Virus record (IMG/VR): IMGVR_UViG_3300026519_000041
Span: 1 to 34,245 of that record
Reading direction: 5' to 3' (one strand)
From: a virus
DNA: 34,245 nucleotides
The position numbers were made by a program, and so were the translations under genes. This document shows, one piece after another, positions 8,532 through 16,799 of the stretch. The notes under the pieces were generated by a model. That model was given only the letters and a program-made list of their open reading frames with translations, had not been told where the DNA came from and made no database searches. Each line of letters opens with the position of its first letter. Positions within the stretch are counted from its first letter, which is position 1.

Positions 8532-8981
8532 ATGTTTAAAATGCATTGTAAGTTTACCACAGATAAAGGCACCTTGGATGGTGGCTCTGTGGTAGATAAA
8601 AAAACCTTAAAAAAACACTTTTCACAAGATGACATAGATGGCTACATGGAAGAGGGGTTAATCTCTGAAATAAAGATGCCAGAAACAACTGCTGTTAAAA
8701 AAGACAGTGATGATGACATGACACTTGAAGAGATGCTGGAAGCTCCAAAGGGTTCTTTGAAGTCGGCACAGTTAAATGCTGTGTGTGATAGCTATGGACT
8801 TGAGACCGAGGGCAATATGCCTGAGCGTGTTAAGCGCATTGAAGCATTTGAGTCACTCTTGGATGCAGACTTATCTGAGCTAGATGAAGAAGAGCTTGAC
8901 CAAGTGGCTATTTACTATGGTGTGGACACTGAGCTTGATGAGATAGTGAAAATTCAAGCTATTGAAGAGGCTAGTGCGTAA
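8532..8981 (+). CDS. Head protein in the gpFI position, SAP-like domain
   Basis: A 149-residue acidic protein. It starts one base after the capsid stop, so it is probably coupled to it. Residues about 60-110 (MLEAPKGSLKSAQLNAVCDSYGLETEGNMPERVKRI) resemble a SAP/HeH-like helix-extended-loop-helix that often binds DNA; the N-terminal 45 residues resemble small head proteins with a VVDKKTLKKHF motif. In gene order it matches lambda gpFI, a packaging helper that interacts with terminase and prohead. Function is inferred from position. Confidence 0.6.
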   Translation: MFKMHCKFTTDKGTLDGGSVVDKKTLKKHFSQDDIDGYMEEGLISEIKMPETTAVKKDSDDDMTLEEMLEAPKGSLKSAQLNAVCDSYGLETEGNMPERVKRIEAFESLLDADLSELDEEELDQVAIYYGVDTELDEIVKIQAIEEASA

Positions 8982-9262
8982 TGACTATGGACTTGCTAGA
9001 TGATTTTAACTGTGCCTACGATGACTTCGGAGTAGATGCGGTTATAAACGATGCTTCTAGTCCAGTCAGAATGATGTTTGACTCTGGCATAGAAGAATAT
9101 GACACGAAGATTATACCTATGCGTATACGTGTATCAGACGCTATTACTAGCGATGACAAGGTTGTGATGCAAGGTAAAACTTTTGCAGTGCTACGGGTAA
9201 CTCCATACGGAGACCAGAACGAAGAAAATACAGTAATGCTTAGTAGGAAAAAAAGTGACTAG
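8981..9262 (+). CDS. Head-tail joining protein FII-like
   Basis: 93 residues: an N-terminal helix (LLDDFNCAYDDFGVDAVIND), then beta strands PVRMMFDSG, KIIPMRIRVSDAI and a DKVVMQGKTFAVLRVTP hairpin, the layout of gpFII-type connectors (tail attachment proteins) that sit between portal complex and tail terminator. ATG overlaps the upstream stop (TAATG). The end overlaps the next gene by eight bases. Confidence 0.7.
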   Translation: MTMDLLDDFNCAYDDFGVDAVINDASSPVRMMFDSGIEEYDTKIIPMRIRVSDAITSDDKVVMQGKTFAVLRVTPYGDQNEENTVMLSRKKSD

Positions 9263-9581
9263 ACGCACACAAGAAACTGCGAAACAGGACATAGTAGACA
9301 TCATTTCTAGTGCTGAACCCAAGGTTAAGACTAGAGATATCGAGATTATAGAATGGAAGGCTGCTGGAAGTGGTACCGTCTTGCATGTAGCTGTGAGGAT
9401 AGATGACTCTACAGATACCATGAGTGACAATCTGTTGGTGGGGTTAGAAAACCACAACAACCAAGACTGTGAGCATACTACATTTTTGGAAGCAAAAAGA
9501 GACTGGGGTAAGGAAGGCATGGACACTATTGTCCTGTTTTTTAAAGCTTCATTAAATATGAAAGAAGAAGGAGAAATATAA
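9255..9581 (+). CDS. Tail terminator (gpU-position) protein
   Basis: A 108-residue protein beginning with GTG inside the end of the FII-like gene (overlap eight bases, GGAAAAAAA upstream). Strands IEIIEWKAAGSGTVLHVAVRID and TIVLFFKASLNM flank a helical segment. It occupies the place of lambda gpU, the ring that ends tail-tube growth and joins the head. Lambda has gpZ before gpU; here gpZ-like protein is at 630-1355. No strong sequence match can be claimed, so the call is mainly positional. Its stop overlaps the tail-tube start. Confidence 0.5.
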   Translation: MTRRTQETAKQDIVDIISSAEPKVKTRDIEIIEWKAAGSGTVLHVAVRIDDSTDTMSDNLLVGLENHNNQDCEHTTFLEAKRDWGKEGMDTIVLFFKASLNMKEEGEI

Positions 9582-10045
9582 TGGCAAAGACAGGTAAAAC
9601 TACGTATGCAGGTACGGTATTGGAGTTTCAAAAGAAAGGTGCTACCGCCGCATGGGGTAAGGTGCTTTGTGCTACTGATGCATTAGAAATTGATTGGGGA
9701 GATAAAAAAGAAGCAAAAGATATTTGTTTGGAAGCTCTTCCAGGGGAAAAGAACTTTGACGAACCTGAGTACTCTTCTCAGGATTTAGATTACTATTGGA
9801 CGCAACAGGGAACAAACACTGCTGATTCTGTAATCAAAACAGCATTTGATACAGATGTAGATGATGACCAAATCGTGGAAGTGCGTACTACAATGAAAAA
9901 TGAAACAATTGAAGTGGTAGGAACTACTTATGTAGTGCCGTACAAAGTCATCGGGTACAAACATATGGGTGAGACAGACGGAAAGTGGAAAACAAAAGTG
10001 AAGTTACATCAAGTTGGTGCTCCAGTAGAAGCTGTAGCAGCGTAA
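9581..10045 (+). CDS. Major tail tube protein (gpV-like)
   Basis: 154 residues with a tail-tube fold pattern: an N-terminal strand TTYAGTVLEFQKKG, the acidic LEIDWGDKKEAKDICLEALPG loop, a central polymerisation loop region around DEPEYSSQDLDYYWTQQG, and C-terminal strands TYVVPYKVIGYKHMGE and KTKVKLHQVG. Hexamers stack into the tail tube around the tape measure. AAGGAGAAATATA before ATG is a strong ribosome site, fitting high expression. It lacks the extra C-terminal Ig domain of lambda gpV. Confidence 0.82.
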   Translation: MAKTGKTTYAGTVLEFQKKGATAAWGKVLCATDALEIDWGDKKEAKDICLEALPGEKNFDEPEYSSQDLDYYWTQQGTNTADSVIKTAFDTDVDDDQIVEVRTTMKNETIEVVGTTYVVPYKVIGYKHMGETDGKWKTKVKLHQVGAPVEAVAA

Positions 10046-10055
10046 AGGAAATAAT

Positions 10056-10439
10056 ATGGCAGATGCAGTAGTAGGGAAAGAAGATTTCTTAAACAAATTT
10101 GTACATGAGACTAAAGTGGTCCATGTAGAGGCATGGGATGTCGATGTCGAGATCAGGAAGATGTCGGTCAAAGAGAAGAACACAATTGATGCTGTTGTTT
10201 ATGGGGATGTAGACTTAGTAGAAGGGGCTGTAGCAAAATATAAGATGAGTGAGCAAGGGACGCAAAATGCAAAAGTTGTGTCCATCATTTTGGTATCTCC
10301 AAAAATGAAGCAAGAGGAGTTAGAGGCACTGTCTTCTGACGCTCAAGACGGCATTGCAGAACTTGTAAAAATATATGGGGAGTGGACTAGCCCAAAAAAG
10401 TTGAGTACGAAAACAAAGAGTACGTCAAAAGAAAAGTAG
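10056..10439 (+). CDS. Tail assembly chaperone G-like (zero frame)
   Basis: 127 residues. Small acidic chaperone between the tube and tape-measure genes, the invariant position of the G/G-T pair in long-tailed phages. It should bind the tape measure and recruit tube subunits. A canonical A AAA AAG heptamer at 10394-10400, near the end of the gene, lets some ribosomes shift back one base and enter the downstream frame. Unshifted ribosomes read 12 more lysine/threonine/serine-rich codons and stop at 10437-10439. AAGGAAATAAT precedes the ATG. Confidence 0.85.
   Translation: MADAVVGKEDFLNKFVHETKVVHVEAWDVDVEIRKMSVKEKNTIDAVVYGDVDLVEGAVAKYKMSEQGTQNAKVVSIILVSPKMKQEELEALSSDAQDGIAELVKIYGEWTSPKKLSTKTKSTSKEK
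10394..10400 (+). promoter_or_regulatory. Programmed -1 frameshift site (A AAA AAG)
   Basis: The seven bases AAAAAAG are in the correct zero-frame phasing (A AAA AAG, after CC), the most efficient bacterial slippery heptamer, also used in dnaX. The -1 frame is open from 10391, immediately after a TAG at 10388-10390, to 10705, so the slip lies within the first codons of the open overlap. This fits the lambda G/G-T mechanism. Confidence 0.85.
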
Positions 10440-10705
10440 CACACAAACTCGGGTATAGAAGTGTCTTTGAGATGGAGTCGTTATTGCCATCAGATGAGTA
10501 TGAGGGGTGGGTATCTTATTTTATAGATATGCCCTCCTCAAATGAGATACAAAGAGCAATGATGATGCAACAGATGTATTATGGTAATGGGGGTAAGGAA
10601 ATAGATGTTAACGCATTTATGATACATCCTCTAAGTAGTGTAGATGAGCGAAGAGATGTGTCAACTATGACAGCAGAAGAAATGCATGAAATATATGGAG
10701 TGTAG
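10400..10705 (+). CDS. T domain of G-T tail assembly chaperone (-1 frame)
   Basis: After the slip at 10394-10400 translation continues as VEYENKEYVKRKVAHKLGYRS and then SVFEMESLLPSDEYEGWVSYFIDMP, giving a G-T fusion of about 216 residues (115 zero-frame plus 101 shifted). The 24 codons before the ATG at 10472 are plainly coding, so this ATG is probably not the real start. The T domain has the usual conserved W/YF/P pattern (EGWVSYFIDMPS) and should contact tail-tube subunits while the G part binds the tape measure. An automatic caller would give a separate 77-residue ORF at 10472. Confidence 0.8.
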   Translation, partial: VEYENKEYVKRKVAHKLGYRSVFEMESLLPSDEYEGWVSYFIDMPSSNEIQRAMMMQQMYYGNGGKEIDVNAFMIHPLSSVDERRDVSTMTAEEMHEIYGV

Positions 10706-10706
10706 T

Positions 10707-11054
10707 ATGAAAGAAGACATCAAAATAAATATAAGCCCTACTTTTCTTAATGCAGTGAGGGCTGTTGATTTCTCTGCTATTTCTCTACCAGATTTTACCA
10801 CACTAGAGAAAAATAAAGTCGACAAAGATACAGAAGATGTGGTTTTAGATATAGAGCTGGATGGTGAAATAAAGTCTTACCGTTTAGGGCTAAATGTATC
10901 TGAGCCTATACCTGATGATGTTTCTAAAATAGATTTATGGTTTTCTAAAAATATAGAAGATAAAGATGATTTACTAAATATGGTTCACGAGTTTGACTTG
11001 AATTTATATGATATTTTTAAAAATATAGATTTTACTGAGGTTCATAATGGCTAA
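10707..11054 (+). CDS. Hypothetical tail protein before tape measure
   Basis: 115 residues from ATG 10707, one base after the G-T stop and eight bases after GGAG. An ATG at 10686 in the same frame lies inside the upstream gene and is less likely. The N-terminal SPTFLNAVRAVDFSAISLPDF helix is followed by acidic strand/helix DTEDVVLDIELDGEIKSYRLGLNV, and the C-terminus is acidic. No family recognised. Its end overlaps the tape measure start by eight bases, so it is probably made with it. Confidence 0.65.
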   Translation: MKEDIKINISPTFLNAVRAVDFSAISLPDFTTLEKNKVDKDTEDVVLDIELDGEIKSYRLGLNVSEPIPDDVSKIDLWFSKNIEDKDDLLNMVHEFDLNLYDIFKNIDFTEVHNG

Positions 11055-14000
11055 AAGTTTAAGCATAAATCTAAAAGTAAATGCAAATACAGGCAAAATT
11101 ACTCAAGTATCTGATGCCTTTGTGAAAATGGATAAACGTGTAAAAAGTGCACAACGAAGCATGTCACAGGTTAAGCAAAGCTTTGTAGGTTTTGCAGCAA
11201 CAGCGGTGAGTGGATTAGGGTTAAATAAGCTTAAAGAAATGTCAGATGAATACAAGAAATTAAACTCACAAGTGGGACTAGTAACTGATGGGTTGGCAGA
11301 ACAAATAGTGGTACGAAGAGAACTTTTGGCATTGTCGAATGATGCTAGGGTGGGGTTGAGTGGTACAACTATATTGTACGCTAAACTAAGAAGGTCTACT
11401 AAGGATTTAGGTTATTCGCAAAAAGAAATTCTATCTGCAACAGCAACGATATCTAAGTCGCTTACAATAAGTGGAGCAACAGCACAGGAGTCGCAATCTG
11501 CCATCTTACAACTAGGGCAAGGTCTAGCAAGTGGGATACTTAGAGGGCAAGAGTTAAATTCAGTCATGGAACAGACTCCACGTCTTGCAAAACTTATAGC
11601 AGACGGGATGGGGATAAGTCTTGGGGAGCTTAGAAAAGTAGCGGCAGAAGGAAAAATAACATCTAAAGTTGTACTCGATGCAGTGCAGTCTCAAGCGGGG
11701 ACTATCAATAAAGAGTTTGGAACGATGGCTACAACTATCTCCCAAGCCAATACGGTATTTGGCAATACTTTTTTAACATTGGTAGGCAGGATTGATGAAG
11801 CGACGGGGGCCAGCAACTCCATGACTGAAAGTATAAATATTGGTGCAAAATTTATAGCAAATAATACAGATTTAATTGTACAAGGTTTTTTAGGTATTAA
11901 ACTAGTATTTCAAGTTATTAAACAAGACTTTTTCCAATTAGTAGTCTGGATAGATGAGGGCATTCAGAGTGTCGGTCAAGGATGGAATATTTTAACGGCT
12001 GGCATGCAGAACGCTTGGAAAGTCTCAGCAGACGCTATCGGTAAGATTTATTATGATGTGGTTAATTATGTATTAGAACTTGTTAGCTCTACGGTGAATA
12101 GTGTATCTTCTGCACTGGGTGGGGCATTTGAGTTTGTAGGCATAGATAATCCATTTGGGGACATCAATCTATCTATAGGAGAGTACACATCATCTGTCAA
12201 AGAAGCACAGATAGAGACATTTAAACTGTCAGGCACGGACTGGGCTAAGTCAAACCTTAATGATAGTGCAAAAGCTACATTAGAAACATATAATAAGTTA
12301 AAAAATGGGATTTCAGATGCGACAAATACTGCGGTAGTTGGTTTGAATAAGGCAGGGGAAGTCACTAAAAAAATAATTAAGCCTACTGAAGAACTAACTA
12401 AAAAAGCTAAATCAGCAGGTAAAGCACAAAAGGCTGCAAGTAAAGCAGCTACTGATGCCTTGGAAAAGCAGAGAAAAGCACAAAAAGAGCTACATCTTGA
12501 GTACCTAGAACTTACTGGTCAGGTGTCTTTGGTGGAAGCACTTAAGCTTCAAGAGACGGTGGAAAAGTTTAAGGAAGCTGGCTTTTCAGCAGAGAAGTTA
12601 CTTCAAATAAAAAGTGCGATAGCAGAAAAATCTAAAGAAGAATTTGACAAGAAGTTTTCGCTTGAAGCTCCTACTATTGTTGCGGAGGTGTTTAACCCCT
12701 ACCTTAATCTTATCGAGTCTCAAAAAGAATATATGAGAAATATAAGAGAAGCAGGTGGTGACCAATATAAAATAGACAAAATCAACAGCAAGCAGCTTAG
12801 CTTGAAGCTTAAGGGGTATGCTGGGTTAGTGAATGGAGCTAAAGGGTTCTTTGAAGAAAATTCTAAGGGATATAAGGCTTTACACACCGCAGAGAAAGTA
12901 CTCCAAGCGTTTGAATTTGCTTGGTTTATTAAAAAGGCTATATTGGGCAAAGCAGAGTTAGTAGGTACTATAGCGAATGCGGCTACAGGAGCTACAGCAG
13001 TAGTGGCAGCAGAAACAACAAAAGCCACAGCCGCAGGAATAACAGCAGTCGCGACACAAGCTCAGGGCGAGCCATATAGTGCATGGGCTAGAATGGCAGC
13101 GATGGCAGCTACTATTGCTGCACTTGGTATAGCTGTATCTGGTGGGTCTGTATCGGAAAGTAATATAGAAGCGGTCAAAGGTAGAACAGAGTTTGACGAT
13201 GGAAGCTTGGGAACAATACGTGATGCGATTAGAGATGTAGATAATCCTTTGCTCCCTTTTACTAAGAAAATCAGCGAGGGCATACAGAGCATCGATGCGA
13301 ACATCCTAGGATTTGCTAAACAAGTTGGTCAGTCTGCAGGACTAAATTTGACGGGGACAAACTTTAAAGAGACTAATAGTGGTGGGTATTTTTCAAGTAG
13401 GGAAACTTCACTTATAGATAGTAATTTAAATTTAGGAAGTCTCTCTTTTGATGGTGATGTGGAAGCTAAGATAAATCAATATATTTTGACAAAGAAAAAG
13501 TCTTTATTTGGGTTAATTTCTAAAGAGAAAATTACTAAAATGTCTCAATCTGCGGGGGCTGAATTTAATGAGTACTTGTCAAATATTATGTCTGGGGGGA
13601 AAGATATCATCACTAGCTCTGCTGATGCGTTAGGATATGATGTTAGAGAAAAGATAAAGCAATATGAGACGTCTATAGGAGAGATAAGTTTCAAAGGATT
13701 AGATGAAGCGGGTATTCAAGAGCGTTTAGATGGTGTGTTTTCTGAGGTCTTTTCAGGAGCTATAGGCTCACTTGGTGGCATAAATACTTTAGTTGAAAAA
13801 TACGCACAAGGTGGGGAAGAAAATCTTGCTACTTTAGTCAGAATATCTACAGAGTACGAGCAGACTTCTACGAAGCTTTCAAGTATAGGTATGAACTTTT
13901 CTGACACATACAAAGGGATGGTAGATGTCCCTCTGTCAATGATAGACAGAGCTATGAACGCCATGAGTTCTTATTTTGGACACAGTACGATTGTAGCTTC

Positions 14001-14742
14001 TCAAGTAGCAGACTTTTATACAGCACAAGAAAAAGTGTTAGATATCATAAAGTTCTCAGGTGGACAGCAAGCGTTTGATGATAATTATGGCACTTTTTTA
14101 GAAGAGTTTTATAATGATTCTGAAAAGCTTAAATTTCAGACTACAAAAATGACAAATAGTTTTGCACAACTCGGCGTAACTATGCCTAAGACCAACGAGC
14201 AATTTAGGCAACTTATTGAAAGTTCTTCTACTTTTAGTACCGAAGCTGGAGCGAAGACATATGCAGAGCTACTCTCCCTTTCAGATGGTTTTGCCAACAT
14301 GACTAAATCAGCAATAGAACTAAAAGATGCAGAACTCGACAGAATTAAGTCATTAGAAAATGCAGAACTCAACAGAATTAAGTCACTTAATAATATATCA
14401 ACGAGTCTGATTAAAGACTTAGTCTCGTTAAATACTGGGAACTTAAGCTATTTAAATTCAGTTGATAAGTTAGCTTATGCAAGAAAAGCAAGAGATAGTG
14501 GCTTTGGTTCAGCACAAACCGTAGCTCAACTCTCCATTAAGTCAAGTGCAAATGTCTACGACTATAAAAAAGACTTTTTCAAATTAGAAGAAGAACGAAG
14601 GGAAGAAGCGAAAAAAGCAAGAGAAGAAATACTAAAAAAAGAGGAAATAGAAGAACAAAGGCACGAGGAACGGATGGAAATTGAAAGAGAAAATGGCGTT
14701 CTGCTACAGCAGACATTAGATCAGTTGTCGAGGATAGCCTAA
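11047..14742 (+). CDS. Tail tape measure protein
   Basis: 1231 residues, the longest gene here, directly after the chaperones. Residues about 70-230 carry the tape-measure N-terminal domain (YKKLNSQVGLVTD, then ILQLGQGLASGILRGQELNSVMEQTPRLAKLIADGMG). Coiled coils occupy about 445-560; an alanine-rich hydrophobic stretch at about 620-700 could insert into the host membrane at DNA entry. Near the C-terminus an 11-residue unit is tandemly repeated (AELDRIKSLE/AELNRIKSLN), followed by a charged EERREEAKKAREE coil. Tail length should scale with this protein. Its stop overlaps the next start as TAATG. Confidence 0.93.
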   Translation: MAKSLSINLKVNANTGKITQVSDAFVKMDKRVKSAQRSMSQVKQSFVGFAATAVSGLGLNKLKEMSDEYKKLNSQVGLVTDGLAEQIVVRRELLALSNDARVGLSGTTILYAKLRRSTKDLGYSQKEILSATATISKSLTISGATAQESQSAILQLGQGLASGILRGQELNSVMEQTPRLAKLIADGMGISLGELRKVAAEGKITSKVVLDAVQSQAGTINKEFGTMATTISQANTVFGNTFLTLVGRIDEATGASNSMTESINIGAKFIANNTDLIVQGFLGIKLVFQVIKQDFFQLVVWIDEGIQSVGQGWNILTAGMQNAWKVSADAIGKIYYDVVNYVLELVSSTVNSVSSALGGAFEFVGIDNPFGDINLSIGEYTSSVKEAQIETFKLSGTDWAKSNLNDSAKATLETYNKLKNGISDATNTAVVGLNKAGEVTKKIIKPTEELTKKAKSAGKAQKAASKAATDALEKQRKAQKELHLEYLELTGQVSLVEALKLQETVEKFKEAGFSAEKLLQIKSAIAEKSKEEFDKKFSLEAPTIVAEVFNPYLNLIESQKEYMRNIREAGGDQYKIDKINSKQLSLKLKGYAGLVNGAKGFFEENSKGYKALHTAEKVLQAFEFAWFIKKAILGKAELVGTIANAATGATAVVAAETTKATAAGITAVATQAQGEPYSAWARMAAMAATIAALGIAVSGGSVSESNIEAVKGRTEFDDGSLGTIRDAIRDVDNPLLPFTKKISEGIQSIDANILGFAKQVGQSAGLNLTGTNFKETNSGGYFSSRETSLIDSNLNLGSLSFDGDVEAKINQYILTKKKSLFGLISKEKITKMSQSAGAEFNEYLSNIMSGGKDIITSSADALGYDVREKIKQYETSIGEISFKGLDEAGIQERLDGVFSEVFSGAIGSLGGINTLVEKYAQGGEENLATLVRISTEYEQTSTKLSSIGMNFSDTYKGMVDVPLSMIDRAMNAMSSYFGHSTIVASQVADFYTAQEKVLDIIKFSGGQQAFDDNYGTFLEEFYNDSEKLKFQTTKMTNSFAQLGVTMPKTNEQFRQLIESSSTFSTEAGAKTYAELLSLSDGFANMTKSAIELKDAELDRIKSLENAELNRIKSLNNISTSLIKDLVSLNTGNLSYLNSVDKLAYARKARDSGFGSAQTVAQLSIKSSANVYDYKKDFFKLEEERREEAKKAREEILKKEEIEEQRHEERMEIERENGVLLQQTLDQLSRIA
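14326..14391 (+). repeat. 33-bp tandem repeat in tape measure gene
   Basis: Two adjacent near-identical 33-base units share ATGCAGAACTC and ACAGAATTAAGTCA and encode DAELDRIKSLE and NAELNRIKSLN. Duplication of coiled-coil units is a known way for tail length to change. Confidence 0.85.
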
Positions 14743-15941
14743 TGCGAATATATGAAGAAGTGCCAGATGCTTTAGAGTTTTTGAGGAGCAATATTATAGA
14801 CCCACTACCTACACTTGATGAGAGACAGTTGTATAGCGTAGGGGATGAAGTAATAAAAGGTAATGATGTGCTTCTGTGCGTAAGGCAGGTAGATAATGAA
14901 GCCCCAAATTTTGTACGTGATAGTTGTAGTGCAAGTTCAATAGGGGTGGTGTATGACGCTTTTTCTCTACTTAGGCTAAGTGCCAACCCAACAACTGTCG
15001 GGTATCAATACACTTGTGGAGACCATGATATACAAACATTTGTTGAGAGCATCACTGACCATGGAGCATACAAGGGTTATCGTATTCGTAAGACAATTAT
15101 ACGAAATGGGATTGCAGAAGACCCAGAGATATATGCTCTTGACGTATACCCCTCACCTAAAGAGTGTCCAGCAGGAAAAAACTATATACAAGACAATATC
15201 GTGTATCGCAAGAGTAGAGAATTTGGGAGAAGATCAGAGTTTGAAGTTCTAAGACCTATTTTACCACTTATGCTAATTGATAAAGAGTCCAACACCATGG
15301 TAAGTGGGGATGGGATTCATGTTAGTTTTGCAATTAAAAAAGATGTTCGTTTTTTTACCTTAAGTAGATTACAAACAGAAAGAGTAAATGTTTGGATAAA
15401 AGATAGAGCGGGTGCAAGTACTAATCACTACACTACCCAATATGTCCCTGAATCTCATATAATTAATGAGCCTATTACAGAGATAATTGAAATACCTGAT
15501 AACATAACGACACTTGATAAAGTTTTAGAGATACGACTAGATGGGAAGTCTTCTCTTGTGGGGATAACCGCAAACAACCCACCTGAAGCATTTAATATGC
15601 TAGAAAAAGACTACAAGATGCAACCTATAGACTTAGGCAGTATAGAAATTGATGAATTTGGCAGGAGAGAGCCAAGGACTAGACCAATTATAAGGAAGAT
15701 AAACTGTGTGTTTCCTGTATCTGGTATAGAAGAAACCAGTAAAATGACACTCTTTTTCATGAACAACGTAAATAAATATATGACTATAGATCCTTTTCAT
15801 TATTATACAGGAAACACAAAAGGGTTGTTATCAGACGTGTGTAGAGCAGAGTTGGTTACGGGTATAAGAAAACTCTATTATGAAGATGGACTATTTGAAG
15901 GCGACTCTTCTCATGCAGTTGAATTTAGGGAAGTATTATGA
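14742..15941 (+). CDS. Tail-tip protein of unknown family
   Basis: 399 residues. It starts at the stop of the tape measure gene (TAATG) and ends overlapping the next gene by four bases, so it belongs to the tail-tip block. Residues about 30-48 (YSVGDEVIKGNDVLLCVRQ) resemble a small carbohydrate-binding type strand motif; the middle is beta-rich with HITEIIEIPDNI-like strands; residues about 300-340 (GSIEIDEFGRREPRTRPIIRKINCVFPV) and the end are rich in strands. No match to lambda gpM/L/K/I/J is visible. It is probably part of the distal tail or baseplate. Function unassigned. Confidence 0.6.
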   Translation: MRIYEEVPDALEFLRSNIIDPLPTLDERQLYSVGDEVIKGNDVLLCVRQVDNEAPNFVRDSCSASSIGVVYDAFSLLRLSANPTTVGYQYTCGDHDIQTFVESITDHGAYKGYRIRKTIIRNGIAEDPEIYALDVYPSPKECPAGKNYIQDNIVYRKSREFGRRSEFEVLRPILPLMLIDKESNTMVSGDGIHVSFAIKKDVRFFTLSRLQTERVNVWIKDRAGASTNHYTTQYVPESHIINEPITEIIEIPDNITTLDKVLEIRLDGKSSLVGITANNPPEAFNMLEKDYKMQPIDLGSIEIDEFGRREPRTRPIIRKINCVFPVSGIEETSKMTLFFMNNVNKYMTIDPFHYYTGNTKGLLSDVCRAELVTGIRKLYYEDGLFEGDSSHAVEFREVL

Positions 15942-16795
15942 TTTGTCCTGACTCTGCCCCTATGTTTTCAATCGGATGTTCTGGCATCTTTTTGACCTCT
16001 GCTGGGTTTAAAACCTCGACAAGGAAGATAGAAAAATGCGTCAACGGGGTAAATCTTGCAATTGGGAATGAGAAATGCTTAGTTTCTATGAGTATAAAAA
16101 ACCCAGCTTCCTTAAACAAGATTAACCTATTTTTTGAGGAATGGCTAAATAATTGGCAAAAACCATTCATGATAAACATCCCTCATTTGGGAGTAAAGTC
16201 ATTATTTTTAGTAAAAATCATGAATGGCCAAATAGACTATGAAACAGATTCAAGTCAGTGGAAAACCACATTGAAGTTGTCTATATTATCTGAAGTTTCA
16301 CAACAAGGAGAGGCTTACCATGTGAGGTGTAGAGGACGACTTAGCCTGATTACTATAAGTAAAACATTCCATCTTACTAATCCCACCATCACACTGATTG
16401 GTGATAGCTATATAACACTAGAGCAACATTTGCAGTATGTAGAGCTTGGAGCTACAGCTCTTAGTGGAACGGGTGAAGACTTAACAGCAAGCATACAAAC
16501 AGAAGCCAATCTTAATATGCTTGATGTGGGGGAGTATAAAATAAAATATAGTGTAACAGACGAAATAGGAAATACACTTACTGTGTATCGAACTATTAAT
16601 ATTATTCAGTCACAAAACCCAGTCATAGGGCATACAGATAGAATTTTATATGTAGTTCCTGCAGTGATACAAGAGCCAACAATAGCGGTTGAAGCAATAG
16701 AGATATATGTTGTTCCTGCGATATCGAAGTCTTTGGTCACTGATGACTCAACTACCATTGTTGATGACAACAATACAACTATAAAAAAGGATTAA
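15938..16795 (+). CDS. Tail-tip protein with one DUF5011 Ig-like domain
   Basis: 285 residues. The first about 120 (INLFFEEWLNNWQKPFMINIPHLGVKSLFLVKIMNG, WKTTLKLSILSE) look like a small distal-tail/minor-tail beta domain, loosely like lambda gpM. Residues about 145-225 form a DUF5011-type Ig-like domain with its hallmark pattern TITLIGDSYITLEQHLQYVE, GATAL, then VGEYKIKYSVTDEIGNT. The C-terminus has two YVVPA motifs and an acidic asparagine/threonine-rich end. Ig modules on tails often bind cell-surface glycans; this is family knowledge, not shown here. Confidence 0.65.
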   Translation: MICPDSAPMFSIGCSGIFLTSAGFKTSTRKIEKCVNGVNLAIGNEKCLVSMSIKNPASLNKINLFFEEWLNNWQKPFMINIPHLGVKSLFLVKIMNGQIDYETDSSQWKTTLKLSILSEVSQQGEAYHVRCRGRLSLITISKTFHLTNPTITLIGDSYITLEQHLQYVELGATALSGTGEDLTASIQTEANLNMLDVGEYKIKYSVTDEIGNTLTVYRTINIIQSQNPVIGHTDRILYVVPAVIQEPTIAVEAIEIYVVPAISKSLVTDDSTTIVDDNNTTIKKD

Positions 16796-16799
16796 AAAA

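Noticed and set aside
9191-9631. 146-residue leftward frame opposite the tail genes
   Set aside because: Opposite well-supported overlapping genes; no ribosome site and no protein-like composition.
14579-14986. 135-residue leftward frame
   Set aside because: Antisense to the charged end of the tape measure gene; leucine/serine-rich shadow of EER repeats.
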